From Phocicoccus schoeneichii (GTDB lineage: Bacteria; Bacillota; Bacilli; Staphylococcales; Salinicoccaceae), in NCBI RefSeq assembly GCF_014635565.1, contig NZ_BMDB01000001.1:620001-684000 (forward strand): a DNA stretch of 64,000 nt, in the 5' to 3' direction. Shown here piece by piece: positions 1-9,189 of this stretch (the first letter of the stretch is position 1; every line of letters begins with the position of its first letter). Below the pieces are notes generated by a model, which was given only the letters and a program-made list of their open reading frames with translations, ran no database searches and was not told the DNA's origin. Position numbers and translations under genes: made by a program.

Positions 1-16
1 TTTCAAATTCCAACAT
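1..16 (-). CDS. ftsZ: Cell division protein FtsZ, first codons only (partial)
   Basis: Only five complete codons are inside the window. They read MLEFE after a strong ribosome binding site GGGAGGAAATGATTAG, and this matches the usual start of Gram-positive FtsZ. It lies immediately downstream of ftsA on the same strand, which is the standard dcw order. FtsZ is the tubulin-like GTPase that forms the division ring. The rest of the gene is off the left edge, so the call rests on the first residues and synteny. Confidence 0.8.
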
Positions 17-39
17 CTAATCATTTCCTCCCAATATAC

Positions 40-1506
40 TTACTCGAATAGATTCTTAAATACTTTTTTCATGAAGCTCGTTTTATCGGACTTCTTCTCT
101 TTAGGCGCTTCGTCAACGTAGTTAACATCTTCATCAGACTCATCTGGTTCGATTTCAACGTCTTCCTCAACGTATCGTGCCTCTTCGTTGTTGTATGGTT
201 CTTCGTAAGAGATTTCTTCTTTTTCTTCATCATCATTTGTTTTAATGTTCGCGTTCTTTTCTTTGCGTTCTTTAAACAGTGATGAGAAGAAAGAACCATC
301 TGTTGTTTCGACGATTTCCTCGTCTTCATCTATGTCTTCATAGACGTTAGCATGATTATCAATTGTAACATAATCTAAAAGTTCATCAAATAAAATACCA
401 CTCTCGATTGTTGCAATTGCGCTTGTGAATTCAGGTTTTCTTGCACCCATTTGGCTCGGAATATGAATTCTCACTTTTTCCGATACGATGTCTTGTACAA
501 GATCCTTAATTCCACGTAAGTTTGCTGTACCTCCAGTGATGACGAAACCGCCATTCACTTTCGTAATTCCATTTTCTGCTAAATCTTCAAAGATTTCCAT
601 AAATATATCTTCTGTTACGACTTCAATCACGTCAGCAAGTGTTTTTGCACTTACCTCAATGTCACCATCTTTACTGTTTTGCGGTAATGTCACTTTTTCA
701 GTGTCACTCGCTTTTTCATAAAATGCATGACCATATTGTTCTTTTGCACGATTTGCAAAGTGATAATCAGTATTGAATTCTTCTGCAACAGCGTGAGAAA
801 TGTCGTTACCACCTACATCAATCACGTTTAGATAGCGGAGCGTGCCTCTTTCGTAGTATGCATATTGCGTTAAATCAGCACCGATGTCAATGACAACCGC
901 ACCGAGTTCTTTTTCTGTATCTGATAATATATGAGCATAGTTAAATCCATCTGATGTTACATCAATGATGTCGAGACCCGCTTCTTCAGCACAATTCCCC
1001 ATGTTGATGAATAACGTACGGTCTACTGAAATAACTCCAGCACGTACAGTTAAACTTTCTCTTGCAAGTATTCCCTTAGGGTCTTCCACTTCATGAAGTT
1101 CGTCTACTAAAAAGGATACTGGAAATACAGTAACAATTTCTTTTTCTGATGAAATTTCTTTTAATCTAATATTTTCTAATAATTCTTCAATCAGTTCACC
1201 ATCGATTTCAGTTTCTCTTCCTGTAAATCTAAGTGTTTCTGTTTCAAAAACAATATCCGAATTCGTAATCGGTACTTTTAAAAATACTTCATCGATTTCA
1301 ATGTTAGATAAGAGTTCAGCTTTTTTAACTGTATCTATGATTCCACTTTTAGCGAGATCGAAGTCTCGGATCATACCTTTTGATACACCATCAGTGAAGG
1401 TTTGGCCGGTTCCAATGATGTTTACACCATCGTGAAATTTTTCTCCAACCACGACTTTTACACTCGATGACCCTATGTCAAGGGCAACATAATACTGTTC
1501 CTTCAC
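40..1506 (-). CDS. ftsA: Cell division protein FtsA
   Basis: Actin-like ATPase that tethers FtsZ filaments to the membrane at the division site. The protein of 488 residues begins MKEQYYVALDIGSSSVKVVV, the phosphate-1 loop of the actin/Hsp70 fold, and later shows VVIDIGADLTQYAYY and GGFVITGGTANL. I chose the GTG start because AGGAGG sits seven bases upstream; the reading frame is open 22 codons further, but that part has no ribosome binding site and no homology. Residues about 400-475 are a long acidic, probably disordered linker, ending in the amphipathic membrane helix FMKKVFKNLFE. It lies between divIB and ftsZ. Confidence 0.95.
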   Translation of the reverse strand: MKEQYYVALDIGSSSVKVVVGEKFHDGVNIIGTGQTFTDGVSKGMIRDFDLAKSGIIDTVKKAELLSNIEIDEVFLKVPITNSDIVFETETLRFTGRETEIDGELIEELLENIRLKEISSEKEIVTVFPVSFLVDELHEVEDPKGILARESLTVRAGVISVDRTLFINMGNCAEEAGLDIIDVTSDGFNYAHILSDTEKELGAVVIDIGADLTQYAYYERGTLRYLNVIDVGGNDISHAVAEEFNTDYHFANRAKEQYGHAFYEKASDTEKVTLPQNSKDGDIEVSAKTLADVIEVVTEDIFMEIFEDLAENGITKVNGGFVITGGTANLRGIKDLVQDIVSEKVRIHIPSQMGARKPEFTSAIATIESGILFDELLDYVTIDNHANVYEDIDEDEEIVETTDGSFFSSLFKERKEKNANIKTNDDEEKEEISYEEPYNNEEARYVEEDVEIEPDESDEDVNYVDEAPKEKKSDKTSFMKKVFKNLFE

Positions 1507-1615
1507 CTGAATGCCTCCTAAATATTGATTCTTTTCACAATAGTCTAATCTATAGTTTACAGTATTTATCAATAATTGTGAACTGAATACAATATGTTTT
1601 CACAATATTTTATAC

Positions 1616-2824
1616 TTATTCTTCGCTCTCTATTTCGAATGCTTTTAAACTGCGTTTAATGTCCTCTAAAGATGCCTCTATTTCTTCTAAATACGGTACT
1701 TGTCTTGGTACACTTCTCATACTTCTCTTGATTCTCACGACTTCTTCTGAGGAGTAAGGTAAGAAGGTGTTACTCACTTCTAAATCAATCAATCCTTTTT
1801 TATTACCAATCTCTTTTTTCATTCCCGCATAATAATCTATTTTATCACCAATTGTATTATAATCGGCAATAATTTCTTGGCCATCATTCATATATAATTG
1901 AATGCGTGCATTCGTCTCTTCATTTGGACGATAGAATATTTCCGAAATCATCGCCAGAATTTGAGGATTCATTTGGTTTAGACTTTTTACCATGCCTTCA
2001 AACTCAACACCGTCAAAGAAATGAATGATTGGTGCATCCGTCGGTGTCATGTCAAATCCACGAAGTATTTGCACATTTTCTAGTACCGGATAATAGCGTC
2101 CTTTACTCTCTACATATGCTACAACCTCAAATTCTTTTACAGTAATATTCACTGTGTTCGGAAAGTCACGTTCCACAGTAATACTTTCAACAATTGGAAG
2201 GAGTGAAATATTTTGTTCTGCTTTACCTTCACTTGTTAGATACATCTTGTCTTTTTTCTTAATCTCAGAACGTTCGAGAATTTCTTCAGTCGAAAGATGT
2301 TCATTCCCATTAACAACGATTTCTTTTACATCACTCTTACTACTAATTAGGTATGATGCAACCAAGAATATAATTGTTGCTGAGAAAAGTATAATCGACC
2401 ATTTTTTATAGTTGATATTTCTTTTCTTCTTAGGCTTTTTCTCTATATTTTCTGGTTCAGAATCTGACTTTTCTTCTGACTCACTCGGTTCAAGACTCGT
2501 TAACTCTGTGACTTCTATTTTGTCTTGGGTCTCATTTAATTCGATACTGTCACTGTCGTCTTTAGTTGAGGTTTCTTCTGATTCAGTGTCCTTCTTGTTT
2601 TCTTTTTGCCCTTTTTCATCGTCATTATCTGTATAGTGCTCAATGACACATCCATCTAATTCTTCATGATCATTCTCTTCTTGTTGGATAGGCGCATGAT
2701 CGTCTGATGAGTGAATGGATTCTGTTTCTTTGATTTCTTTTTTTTGTTCAGTTTTAGATGTGTCGTCATTCTTATTTTTTCTGAGTTTTTTCTTTAACTC
2801 ATCAATATTAGGCTCATCTTTCAT
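1616..2824 (-). CDS. divIB: Cell division protein DivIB/FtsQ
   Basis: Bitopic membrane protein of the divisome that forms a complex with FtsL and DivIC. The first 135 or so residues are a long, charged, mostly acidic cytoplasmic tail. One membrane segment follows (WSIILFSATIIFLVASYLIS, about residues 142-161), then an extracytoplasmic POTRA domain starting near VKEIVVNGNEHLSTEEIL and the beta domain. At 402 residues it is longer than B. subtilis DivIB but similar to staphylococcal DivIB, which also has an extended N-terminus. GGAGGATAGCC precedes the ATG. It follows murD by 14 bases in the dcw operon. Confidence 0.93.
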   Translation of the reverse strand: MKDEPNIDELKKKLRKNKNDDTSKTEQKKEIKETESIHSSDDHAPIQQEENDHEELDGCVIEHYTDNDDEKGQKENKKDTESEETSTKDDSDSIELNETQDKIEVTELTSLEPSESEEKSDSEPENIEKKPKKKRNINYKKWSIILFSATIIFLVASYLISSKSDVKEIVVNGNEHLSTEEILERSEIKKKDKMYLTSEGKAEQNISLLPIVESITVERDFPNTVNITVKEFEVVAYVESKGRYYPVLENVQILRGFDMTPTDAPIIHFFDGVEFEGMVKSLNQMNPQILAMISEIFYRPNEETNARIQLYMNDGQEIIADYNTIGDKIDYYAGMKKEIGNKKGLIDLEVSNTFLPYSSEEVVRIKRSMRSVPRQVPYLEEIEASLEDIKRSLKAFEIESEE

Positions 2825-2838
2825 GGCTATCCTCCTTT

Positions 2839-4161
2839 TTAAAGTGCGTTAACCCCTTCTTTGAAGTGGTTTCCACGAGTTTCAAAGTCTGTATATTGAT
2901 CCCAAGATGCACATGCTGGTGAGAATAATACAATGTCACCTTCTGTACTATTTTCATCAGCAATTTTTACAGCTGTATTTGGGTTTTCAGTTTCAATTGT
3001 TTCAATTTCATGTGCAGATAAAAACTGAGCTAATTTATGTTTCGTTTCACCGAAAAGAATTGCGAGTTTGACGTTTTTTATATATGGAGTAATCTCTACA
3101 AAGTCTTGTCCGCGGTCAAGTCCACCAGCAATCCATATTGTATCTCTATCAAAACTTCTTAATGCAAATGTCGTTGCAAGTGCATTGGTTGCTTTTGAAT
3201 CATTGTAGTATTTAACACCATTTTTTTCTCCGACATATTCGAGTCTGTGTTCAATTCCTTTAAATGAGGTAAGTATTTTTACCATGTGTTCTACAGGTAC
3301 ATTTTTTTCATCAGCAACTAAGAGACTTGCTAAGATGTTTTCTAAGTTATGTGGTCCTTTTAAAACAATATCATCTACATCAATAATATATTTATCGTTC
3401 ACATAAACTTTTCCATCAAGCACATATGCATCAGCCTGTTCATTAAGGCTAAAGTACTTAATTTTCGCCTTACAATCTATAGGGTTTAGAATATCTTTCT
3501 GTGCTAGATTAAAAATAACAAGATTGTCTTCTGTCATATTTTTTAATAAGCTTAATTTTGCATTTCTATATTCTGTCGCATCTTTATGATAATCAAGATG
3601 TGCCTCGTAGATGTTAGTAATCACTGCGATATTCGGTTTAAAGTCGATGATGCCCATTAACTGAAATGATGAGAGCTCCATAATTAGATTTTCAGAATCA
3701 TCATTTAACACTGCTTCAGCAGCTGGATAACCAATATTTCCACATAATATTGGATGATGAGTTTCATCTGTAAGCATTTCTCCAATTAAAGTAGTCACTG
3801 TCGTTTTTCCATTCGTACCAGTGATACCAATAATATCTTTCTTATGAAGTTCATATGCGAGCTCCACTTCAGTAATGATTGGTACATTTCTCTCGATTGC
3901 TTCTTGTAAAAATGGAATACGATATGGAATTCCTGGATTTTTTACAATGAGATCTGCATCATTTAATAAATGAGTCGGATGGTGTCCATCTACTATTTGA
4001 ACAGTTTCTTTTCTTAACTCTTCTAATACCGCTTCATCTACTAAGTTTTCGTTAGTAGTCAGTGTAACTCGTGCGCCGAGTTTATTTAACGCATGTACTG
4101 CACTTCTACCGCTTCTTCCATAACCGAGTACAATAATGTTTTTATCTTTATATCGATTCAT
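2839..4161 (-). CDS. murD: UDP-N-acetylmuramoylalanine--D-glutamate ligase MurD
   Basis: Cytoplasmic ligase that adds D-glutamate to UDP-MurNAc-L-alanine in peptidoglycan precursor synthesis. The N-terminal Rossmann fold begins IIVLGYGRSGRSAVHAL. The Mur-ligase ATP loop GITGTNGKTTVTTLIGEM is near residue 115, and the central motif HRLEYVGEKNGVKYYNDSKA is near residue 305. Its 440 residues are typical of the family. The start follows the mraY stop by three bases, so the genes are probably translationally coupled. Confidence 0.97.
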   Translation of the reverse strand: MNRYKDKNIIVLGYGRSGRSAVHALNKLGARVTLTTNENLVDEAVLEELRKETVQIVDGHHPTHLLNDADLIVKNPGIPYRIPFLQEAIERNVPIITEVELAYELHKKDIIGITGTNGKTTVTTLIGEMLTDETHHPILCGNIGYPAAEAVLNDDSENLIMELSSFQLMGIIDFKPNIAVITNIYEAHLDYHKDATEYRNAKLSLLKNMTEDNLVIFNLAQKDILNPIDCKAKIKYFSLNEQADAYVLDGKVYVNDKYIIDVDDIVLKGPHNLENILASLLVADEKNVPVEHMVKILTSFKGIEHRLEYVGEKNGVKYYNDSKATNALATTFALRSFDRDTIWIAGGLDRGQDFVEITPYIKNVKLAILFGETKHKLAQFLSAHEIETIETENPNTAVKIADENSTEGDIVLFSPACASWDQYTDFETRGNHFKEGVNAL

Positions 4162-4164
4162 ATA

Positions 4165-5124
4165 CTACACTCCTAAGAATACTCCGATTATACCTGCAAC
4201 AAGTCCGACTAAACTAAAGACAATGACGATTTTCCATTCACTCCAGTTTGATAACTCAAAATGGTGATGGATTGGTGTCATCTTGAAGATACGTTTACCA
4301 GTAAGTTTAAAACTCGTTACTTGCATGATTACTGATGCTGTTTCTACTACAAATACAATACCGATGAGTAGTAATAATAAACTGTTGTTTAACATAATTG
4401 AGACTGTTGCAATAATCCCACCAAGTGCAAGGGACCCTGTGTCACCCATGAAGACTTTTGCTGGAAACTTGTTATAAATAAAGAATCCAAGTTGTGCTCC
4501 AATTAAAATGAATAAGAAAAGACTAATTTCTATTTCATGATTAATTAACGCAATCGCTAAAAATGATGCGAAAGCAATAATTGTCGTTGATGTAGATAAA
4601 CCATCAAGTCCATCTGTTAAGTTCACCGCATTTGAGAATCCCACAAGCCAGAACACAATCCAGATTACAAAGAAATATCCAAGTGGAATCAAGAAGTCTG
4701 TTCCTGGAATCTGAATGCCTCGTTCAATATCAGGAATAAACATAATCATGATGATGAAAATGATGACTGAGACAATGACTTGAAACAGTGCTTTTTGTTT
4801 TGATGATAAACCTTCGTTTTGCTTTTTGACTACGATGATGTAATCATCTACAAATCCGATGAGTCCAAACCCTAAAGTTACAATTATCAAGATAATGAGC
4901 TTTGAAGTATCTTCCACAATAAACAGTGCGATAATTGATAGAATCGTCGTTACAGCTATGAAACTAATTCCGCCCATTGTCGGTGTCCCTGTTTTAGCAA
5001 GATGCGCCTCTGGTCCTTCTTTTCTAATCGATTGACCAAACTTTAATCGTTTCAATGTCGGGATTAGAAATTTCATTAAAACTGCAGTTGCGATAAATGA
5101 AATAATCAAAAATGCATAGTACAT
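4165..5124 (-). CDS. mraY: Phospho-N-acetylmuramoyl-pentapeptide-transferase MraY
   Basis: Polytopic membrane enzyme that transfers phospho-MurNAc-pentapeptide to undecaprenyl phosphate to make lipid I. Hallmark motifs are present: FVDDYIIVVKKQNEGLSSKQ with the paired aspartates, NAVNLTDGLDGLS, FMGDTGSLALGG, and the histidine cluster MTPIHHHFE near the C-terminus. About ten hydrophobic segments span the 319 residues, which is normal length. It sits in the dcw operon between pbp1 and murD. Confidence 0.97.
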   Translation of the reverse strand: MYYAFLIISFIATAVLMKFLIPTLKRLKFGQSIRKEGPEAHLAKTGTPTMGGISFIAVTTILSIIALFIVEDTSKLIILIIVTLGFGLIGFVDDYIIVVKKQNEGLSSKQKALFQVIVSVIIFIIMIMFIPDIERGIQIPGTDFLIPLGYFFVIWIVFWLVGFSNAVNLTDGLDGLSTSTTIIAFASFLAIALINHEIEISLFLFILIGAQLGFFIYNKFPAKVFMGDTGSLALGGIIATVSIMLNNSLLLLLIGIVFVVETASVIMQVTSFKLTGKRIFKMTPIHHHFELSNWSEWKIVIVFSLVGLVAGIIGVFLGV

Positions 5125-5133
5125 GATTTCCTC

Positions 5134-7299
5134 CTAGTTGTTTGGATCGTTTGAATCCAGTTGTATTGTTAGAGATGATTTTTTACCGAGAACTGTATTC
5201 GGTGCAATTGACTGACTCTTCACATAGCCTTCTCCCTTAAGACTCGCTTTTATACCAAGGAAATCAAGTAATGTGATGACTTCGCGTTTAGACAATCCGC
5301 GCATGTCTGGCATTGTGAGTTCACCGTCAGTTTTTACATATATTGTTTCGTTTTTAAGCAGTGTAGCATTTTTAGGATAATGATCTTTAATCGTATCTCC
5401 TTCACCACTATAAATGACATTTAGTGAGTCGTTCGTTAAGTTTGCTACACGCTCAATTTTCTTACCAGTATAGTCTTCAACTTTAACTTCTTCAGCGTCA
5501 CTACCTTCAGTACTATCTGTAACTTCAAGATATTTTAAAGTACGTTCCATAAGTGGGTTAAACCCAAGACTTACACCATAATCCCATGTGTCGCTCTTAT
5601 TTTTTGATGCACGTTTGATACCGTAGTAAACAATGACACGTGGATCTTCTTTCGGTGCATATCCAATGAATGATGTAATAAATTGATATGGTTCACTAAT
5701 GTACCCCCCAATTTCTGGGTCATAAATTTGTGCTGTACCAGATTTACCAGTTACACCGTAGTCATCAAGTGCATACATCGAGTTTCTATCCATAGAACCT
5801 GCGACTAATGTATTCATTTCATCGACAGTTTTCTCTGCCGCTTCTTTAGAAATAACTTGCCTTACATTTGTTTCTTTACCCTCATAAACAGTTTTATTCG
5901 TATTAGGATCTGTTACTGATTTTACGATATACGGTTTTTTCATCATACCCTCGTTTAAGAGTGCGGTCATACCTTGAATCATCTGAATTGGTGTTACTGA
6001 TAGCGTTTGACCAAATGACGATGTTTTTTGTTGTAACTCATTTTCCCAAACAATTTGTCCTTTAGCTTCTGTACTAAACTCTGATTCGGTTGTTTCACCG
6101 AAACCGAATTTTTTATAGTAATCGAGCATTTTATCAGCACCGACTCTGTCTTGAAGGTCCATCATCAGTGTGTTTGATGAATACTGCATACCCTCATTGT
6201 ATGTGATTGTCCCCCAGCCTTCTGTTTCCCAGTCATAGATTGTTGTATCCATAACGTCACGAGATCCTGATTCATAGTATTGATTTGGGTTGTACTGTCC
6301 TTCTTCAATAGCAGCAGCTAATCCAAACACTTTAAATGTACTTCCTGGTTCAAACTGGTATTCATATAACACGTTGAGCCAGCTGTTACCAAACCCTTCA
6401 CGTGTGTCTGGGTTGAATGAGGGTCGTTGCCCTGCTCCTAAAATTTCACCAGTTTTCGCGTCGGCAACAAAAGCGAATAACTCTTCTGGTTCAAAGTACT
6501 CTTGCATTTCGTCTAGCGACTCTTCTAAATAGAGCTGAATGTTAGAGTCTAATGTAAGTTCAACATCCATTCCGTCTACAGCAGACTCTGTTTCTAAAGT
6601 GCCAGGTACAACATAACTCCATATATCTTGTGTGTAATTAGAATACCCTGGTTCACCATCCAACGCTTCATTGTACTCACGTTCAATACCAAGAGATCCT
6701 ACAAGCCTGCCATCTTCATTTGGCTCAGAAAAACCAATGATATGCGATGCAAATACGCCATTTGGATAAAATCGTTTGATTTCAGGGATGAATGTAAGTC
6801 CATCTAACTCCTTACTTTCTAGTTGTTTTCTATTTTTATAACTCACATTTCTACCTTTTGTACCAAACTCTACTTGGAAACGGTCATTCTTAATTCCTTC
6901 ATCTATCATCTTAGTAATTTCTTTTTCGGACATCGACATGACTTTAGAAAGTTCTTTAGACATTTTCTTTTTATCCGTAAGATGATTTGGATAATTCTCA
7001 TCGACAATAACCGCAATTCGATATGCTTCCATATCACTCGCGAGTATCTCGCCATGACGGTCTAAAATCTGTCCTCTATTTGAATCAAGTGTGATGGATC
7101 TCGTAAACTTTTCTTCCCCAAGTTTTTGTAGATCCGAGTCATCAATACTTTTAAATATCATTAAGTTAATAAAGTTCAATATGATAAAACCAAAAAACAC
7201 CCCTAATATGATATAAATCAGGAGTGTAAATTTTGGGATATTATGTGTGTTGATTGCTTTAAAATCTTTACTCATTCTTTTTTTCATACTTTTTTTCAT
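5134..7299 (-). CDS. pbp1: Division transpeptidase PBP1 (class B, with PASTA repeats)
   Basis: Septal peptidoglycan transpeptidase, equivalent to staphylococcal PBP1 and B. subtilis PbpB. A basic N-terminus and one membrane anchor (about residues 28-50) come first, then the dimerisation domain and the transpeptidase domain with STFK near residue 318, SSN near 373 and KSGT near 518. Two PASTA domains occupy the last 130 residues. The start is uncertain. The first ATG has only weak pairing upstream; an ATG 24 bases later overlaps the ftsL stop as ATGAGTAA and would give 713 residues. It is cotranscribed with ftsL and mraY. Confidence 0.93.
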   Translation of the reverse strand: MKKSMKKRMSKDFKAINTHNIPKFTLLIYIILGVFFGFIILNFINLMIFKSIDDSDLQKLGEEKFTRSITLDSNRGQILDRHGEILASDMEAYRIAVIVDENYPNHLTDKKKMSKELSKVMSMSEKEITKMIDEGIKNDRFQVEFGTKGRNVSYKNRKQLESKELDGLTFIPEIKRFYPNGVFASHIIGFSEPNEDGRLVGSLGIEREYNEALDGEPGYSNYTQDIWSYVVPGTLETESAVDGMDVELTLDSNIQLYLEESLDEMQEYFEPEELFAFVADAKTGEILGAGQRPSFNPDTREGFGNSWLNVLYEYQFEPGSTFKVFGLAAAIEEGQYNPNQYYESGSRDVMDTTIYDWETEGWGTITYNEGMQYSSNTLMMDLQDRVGADKMLDYYKKFGFGETTESEFSTEAKGQIVWENELQQKTSSFGQTLSVTPIQMIQGMTALLNEGMMKKPYIVKSVTDPNTNKTVYEGKETNVRQVISKEAAEKTVDEMNTLVAGSMDRNSMYALDDYGVTGKSGTAQIYDPEIGGYISEPYQFITSFIGYAPKEDPRVIVYYGIKRASKNKSDTWDYGVSLGFNPLMERTLKYLEVTDSTEGSDAEEVKVEDYTGKKIERVANLTNDSLNVIYSGEGDTIKDHYPKNATLLKNETIYVKTDGELTMPDMRGLSKREVITLLDFLGIKASLKGEGYVKSQSIAPNTVLGKKSSLTIQLDSNDPNN

Positions 7300-7657
7300 G
7301 CTTCTTTACAACCTTTACATTTCCATTTTCCATTTTGAGCCCGAGTTGATTGGCTTTTTCATAAATACGATCGTAAGAAGAAAGGTGAGTGACTTCAGTT
7401 GTAAGTTCGTCTATTTCTTTTTCTCTAAATGAAATTTCGTTAGTGAGTTGCGCCTGAGTTGCTTGGTGTGCGTGAGCTTCTTGCTTTGTATGTAAAAAGA
7501 AGTATGCACTTAGTGCAACCATGATTATCAAACACGCGTAAATAAGCAGCTCGTTAAAGCGCAAGTTGACCCACTTAGATTTCGTAACATACTCGTATTT
7601 TGGTTTTTCTACATATTCCATTTGCTGGTCAATTTTACGTATTCTTTCCGCTTGCAT
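7268..7657 (-). CDS. ftsL: Cell division protein FtsL
   Basis: Small bitopic divisome protein of 129 residues. A charged cytoplasmic tail of about 35 residues is followed by one membrane segment (ELLIYACLIIMVALSAYFFL) and a coiled-coil region with heptad leucines. The C-terminus is very lysine- and glutamate-rich (KVVKKHEKKYEKKNE). Sequence is poorly conserved in this family, so position between rsmH and pbp1 is the strongest evidence, together with the membrane plus coiled-coil layout. It overlaps the start region of pbp1. Confidence 0.9.
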   Translation of the reverse strand: MQAERIRKIDQQMEYVEKPKYEYVTKSKWVNLRFNELLIYACLIIMVALSAYFFLHTKQEAHAHQATQAQLTNEISFREKEIDELTTEVTHLSSYDRIYEKANQLGLKMENGNVKVVKKHEKKYEKKNE

Positions 7658-7677
7658 ATTTTACACACTTCCGATCA

Positions 7678-8607
7678 TTATTTCAATTTTTTTGCAATTC
7701 TTAATTTCGCGCTTCGTGCACGTGGATTTTCGTTTAATTCTTCGTCTGAAGCTAAAATAGGCTTCTTATTTACTCTCTTTAATACCGGCTCGTACCCTTC
7801 TGGTATAATCGGCATATTTTTAGGCAGCTCTGGGCCTCTTTCATATTCTTGATAGATTTGCTTACAGATTCTATCCTCTAAAGAATGGAACGTAATTACT
7901 GAAACACGTCCATCTTTTTTAAGTAAGTCAATTGCTTGTTCTAGACTTTTTTCAAATACGCCTAGTTCGTCATTAACAGCGATACGAAGCGCTTGGAACA
8001 CGCGTCTAGCTGGATGTCCTGACATTTTTAGAAATTTTGCTGGGATTTTACTCTTGATGATACTTGCAAGTTCAGTAGTTGTTTCAATTGGCTGTATTTC
8101 GCGGAGTCTTTCTATTTCACGTGCAATTTGTTTTGAGAATTTTTCTTCGCCATATCTGAAAAAGATTCTCACTAAATCTTCGTATGGATATGTATTCACA
8201 ATCTCATATGCATCGAGTGATTGTGATTGGTCCATTCTCATATCAAGTCTTGCTTCTTTTGAGTGGGAAAATCCACGTTCAGTAATATCTAACTGTGGAC
8301 TAGAGACACCAAGGTCATAAAGAATACCGTCAATCTTGTCTATTCCTAATTTCTCCAGTTCTTCTTTTAAATGACTGAAATTACTATGAACAAAAGTGAT
8401 ATTTTCAACATCTTTAAATTTTTCTTTTGCTTTGTCTATTGCGTATATATCTTGGTCAAATGCGATCACTCGTCCATCTGAAACTTGGCTCAGTAGATAT
8501 TCCGTATGTCCTCCACCGCCAAGTGTCGCATCAACATAAATACCATCTGGTTTTATATCCAGTCCATCGACCGTCTCTTTTAAGAGCACTGTATTATGTT
8601 TAAACAT
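7678..8607 (-). CDS. rsmH: 16S rRNA (cytosine-1402 N4)-methyltransferase RsmH
   Basis: SAM-dependent enzyme that methylates C1402 in the ribosomal P site (formerly MraW). The protein of 309 residues starts [16 protein letters not shown] and carries the SAM-binding loop [14 protein letters not shown], then [14 protein letters not shown] and [14 protein letters not shown], all typical. The frame is open 24 codons further upstream, but AGAGGTGAAACT lies directly before the chosen ATG and that upstream stretch overlaps the end of mraZ. It is the second gene of the dcw operon. Confidence 0.96.
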   Translation of the reverse strand: MFKHNTVLLKETVDGLDIKPDGIYVDATLGGGGHTEYLLSQVSDGRVIAFDQDIYAIDKAKEKFKDVENITFVHSNFSHLKEELEKLGIDKIDGILYDLGVSSPQLDITERGFSHSKEARLDMRMDQSQSLDAYEIVNTYPYEDLVRIFFRYGEEKFSKQIAREIERLREIQPIETTTELASIIKSKIPAKFLKMSGHPARRVFQALRIAVNDELGVFEKSLEQAIDLLKKDGRVSVITFHSLEDRICKQIYQEYERGPELPKNMPIIPEGYEPVLKRVNKKPILASDEELNENPRARSAKLRIAKKLK

Positions 8608-8617
8608 AGTTTCACCT

Positions 8618-9049
8618 CTAGAAATTGAAGTCGATGAGATCTTCAGCGATATCTTCAAAATTATCTTCAGATTCATCATAGAAATCGTTCCATTTATCGG
8701 TATCCCATATCTCTACTCGACTAGAAACACCAATAACGGTACATGCTTTAGTTAAACCTGCATATTCACGTAAGTTTTGTGGGATGTTCACGCGACCTTG
8801 CTTATCAACTTCAACACGAATTGCACCTGAAAAGAACATTCTCATGAATTTACGTACATCTTTACGTGTGAGTGGGAGTTCTTTCATCTTTTCTTCAATG
8901 CGAGACCATTCGTCATTTGTGTAGATAAACAAACACTTATCAAGTCCACGAGTAATCACAAATTCATTTGAGAGTGCTTCTCTAAATTTACTTGGTACAA
9001 TAATTCTGCCTTTTGTATCTAAATTATGATTATACTCACCCATGAACAT
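8618..9049 (-). CDS. mraZ: Transcriptional regulator / cell division protein MraZ
   Basis: Founding gene of the dcw cluster, a ring-shaped DNA-binding protein with two SpoVT-AbrB-like halves that represses its own operon in other bacteria. The protein has 143 residues and starts [22 protein letters not shown], the canonical N-terminus. The second half carries [18 protein letters not shown], the repeated DxxGR motif. GGGGTGAG precedes the ATG. The open frame extends 37 codons upstream, but it runs into the bshC terminator hairpin and is not coding. Putative MraZ operator repeats lie just upstream. Confidence 0.96.
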   Translation of the reverse strand: MFMGEYNHNLDTKGRIIVPSKFREALSNEFVITRGLDKCLFIYTNDEWSRIEEKMKELPLTRKDVRKFMRMFFSGAIRVEVDKQGRVNIPQNLREYAGLTKACTVIGVSSRVEIWDTDKWNDFYDESEDNFEDIAEDLIDFNF

Positions 9050-9080
9050 AATCTCACCCCACTTCTCTATGTCTAATTTA

Positions 9081-9104
9081 CCACAATCAACCACTTTACT
9101 CCAC
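9081..9104 (-). promoter_or_regulatory. MraZ-box direct repeats upstream of mraZ
   Basis: Read on the minus strand, three GTGG elements occur with an exact 10-base period: GTGGAGTAAA, GTGGTTGATT, GTGGTAAATT. MraZ operators in other bacteria are three or four TGGG- or GTGG-type direct repeats with the same helical period, which fits autoregulation of the dcw operon. They lie about 32-55 bases upstream of the mraZ start. I could not fix the exact promoter. Confidence 0.65.
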
Positions 9105-9141
9105 AAATCATATAAATTTTTACAATATTTTTTCTGGAAAT

Positions 9142-9176
9142 AAAAAAAGCGATTTTCCATTGTGGGAAAATCGCTT
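9142..9176 (-). terminator. Rho-independent terminator after bshC
   Basis: A 13-base stem, AAAGCGATTTTCC paired with its complement across a short loop, is followed on the minus strand by a run of seven T. It begins 14 bases after the bshC stop and separates bshC from the dcw operon. Confidence 0.9.
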
Positions 9177-9189
9177 TATATCAACATTT

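Noticed and set aside
69-329. Lysine-rich open frame of 86 codons within ftsA on the same strand
   Set aside because: It is a shifted-frame reading of the acidic FtsA linker; GAA/GAT-rich sequence naturally yields Lys-rich shadows.
1507-1572. Longer N-terminus for FtsA
   Set aside because: AGGAGG sits within the extension, and homology starts at the GTG.
9050-9160. Longer N-terminus for MraZ
   Set aside because: The extra 37 codons run through the operator repeats and the bshC terminator; the family start MFMGEY is at the shorter ATG.
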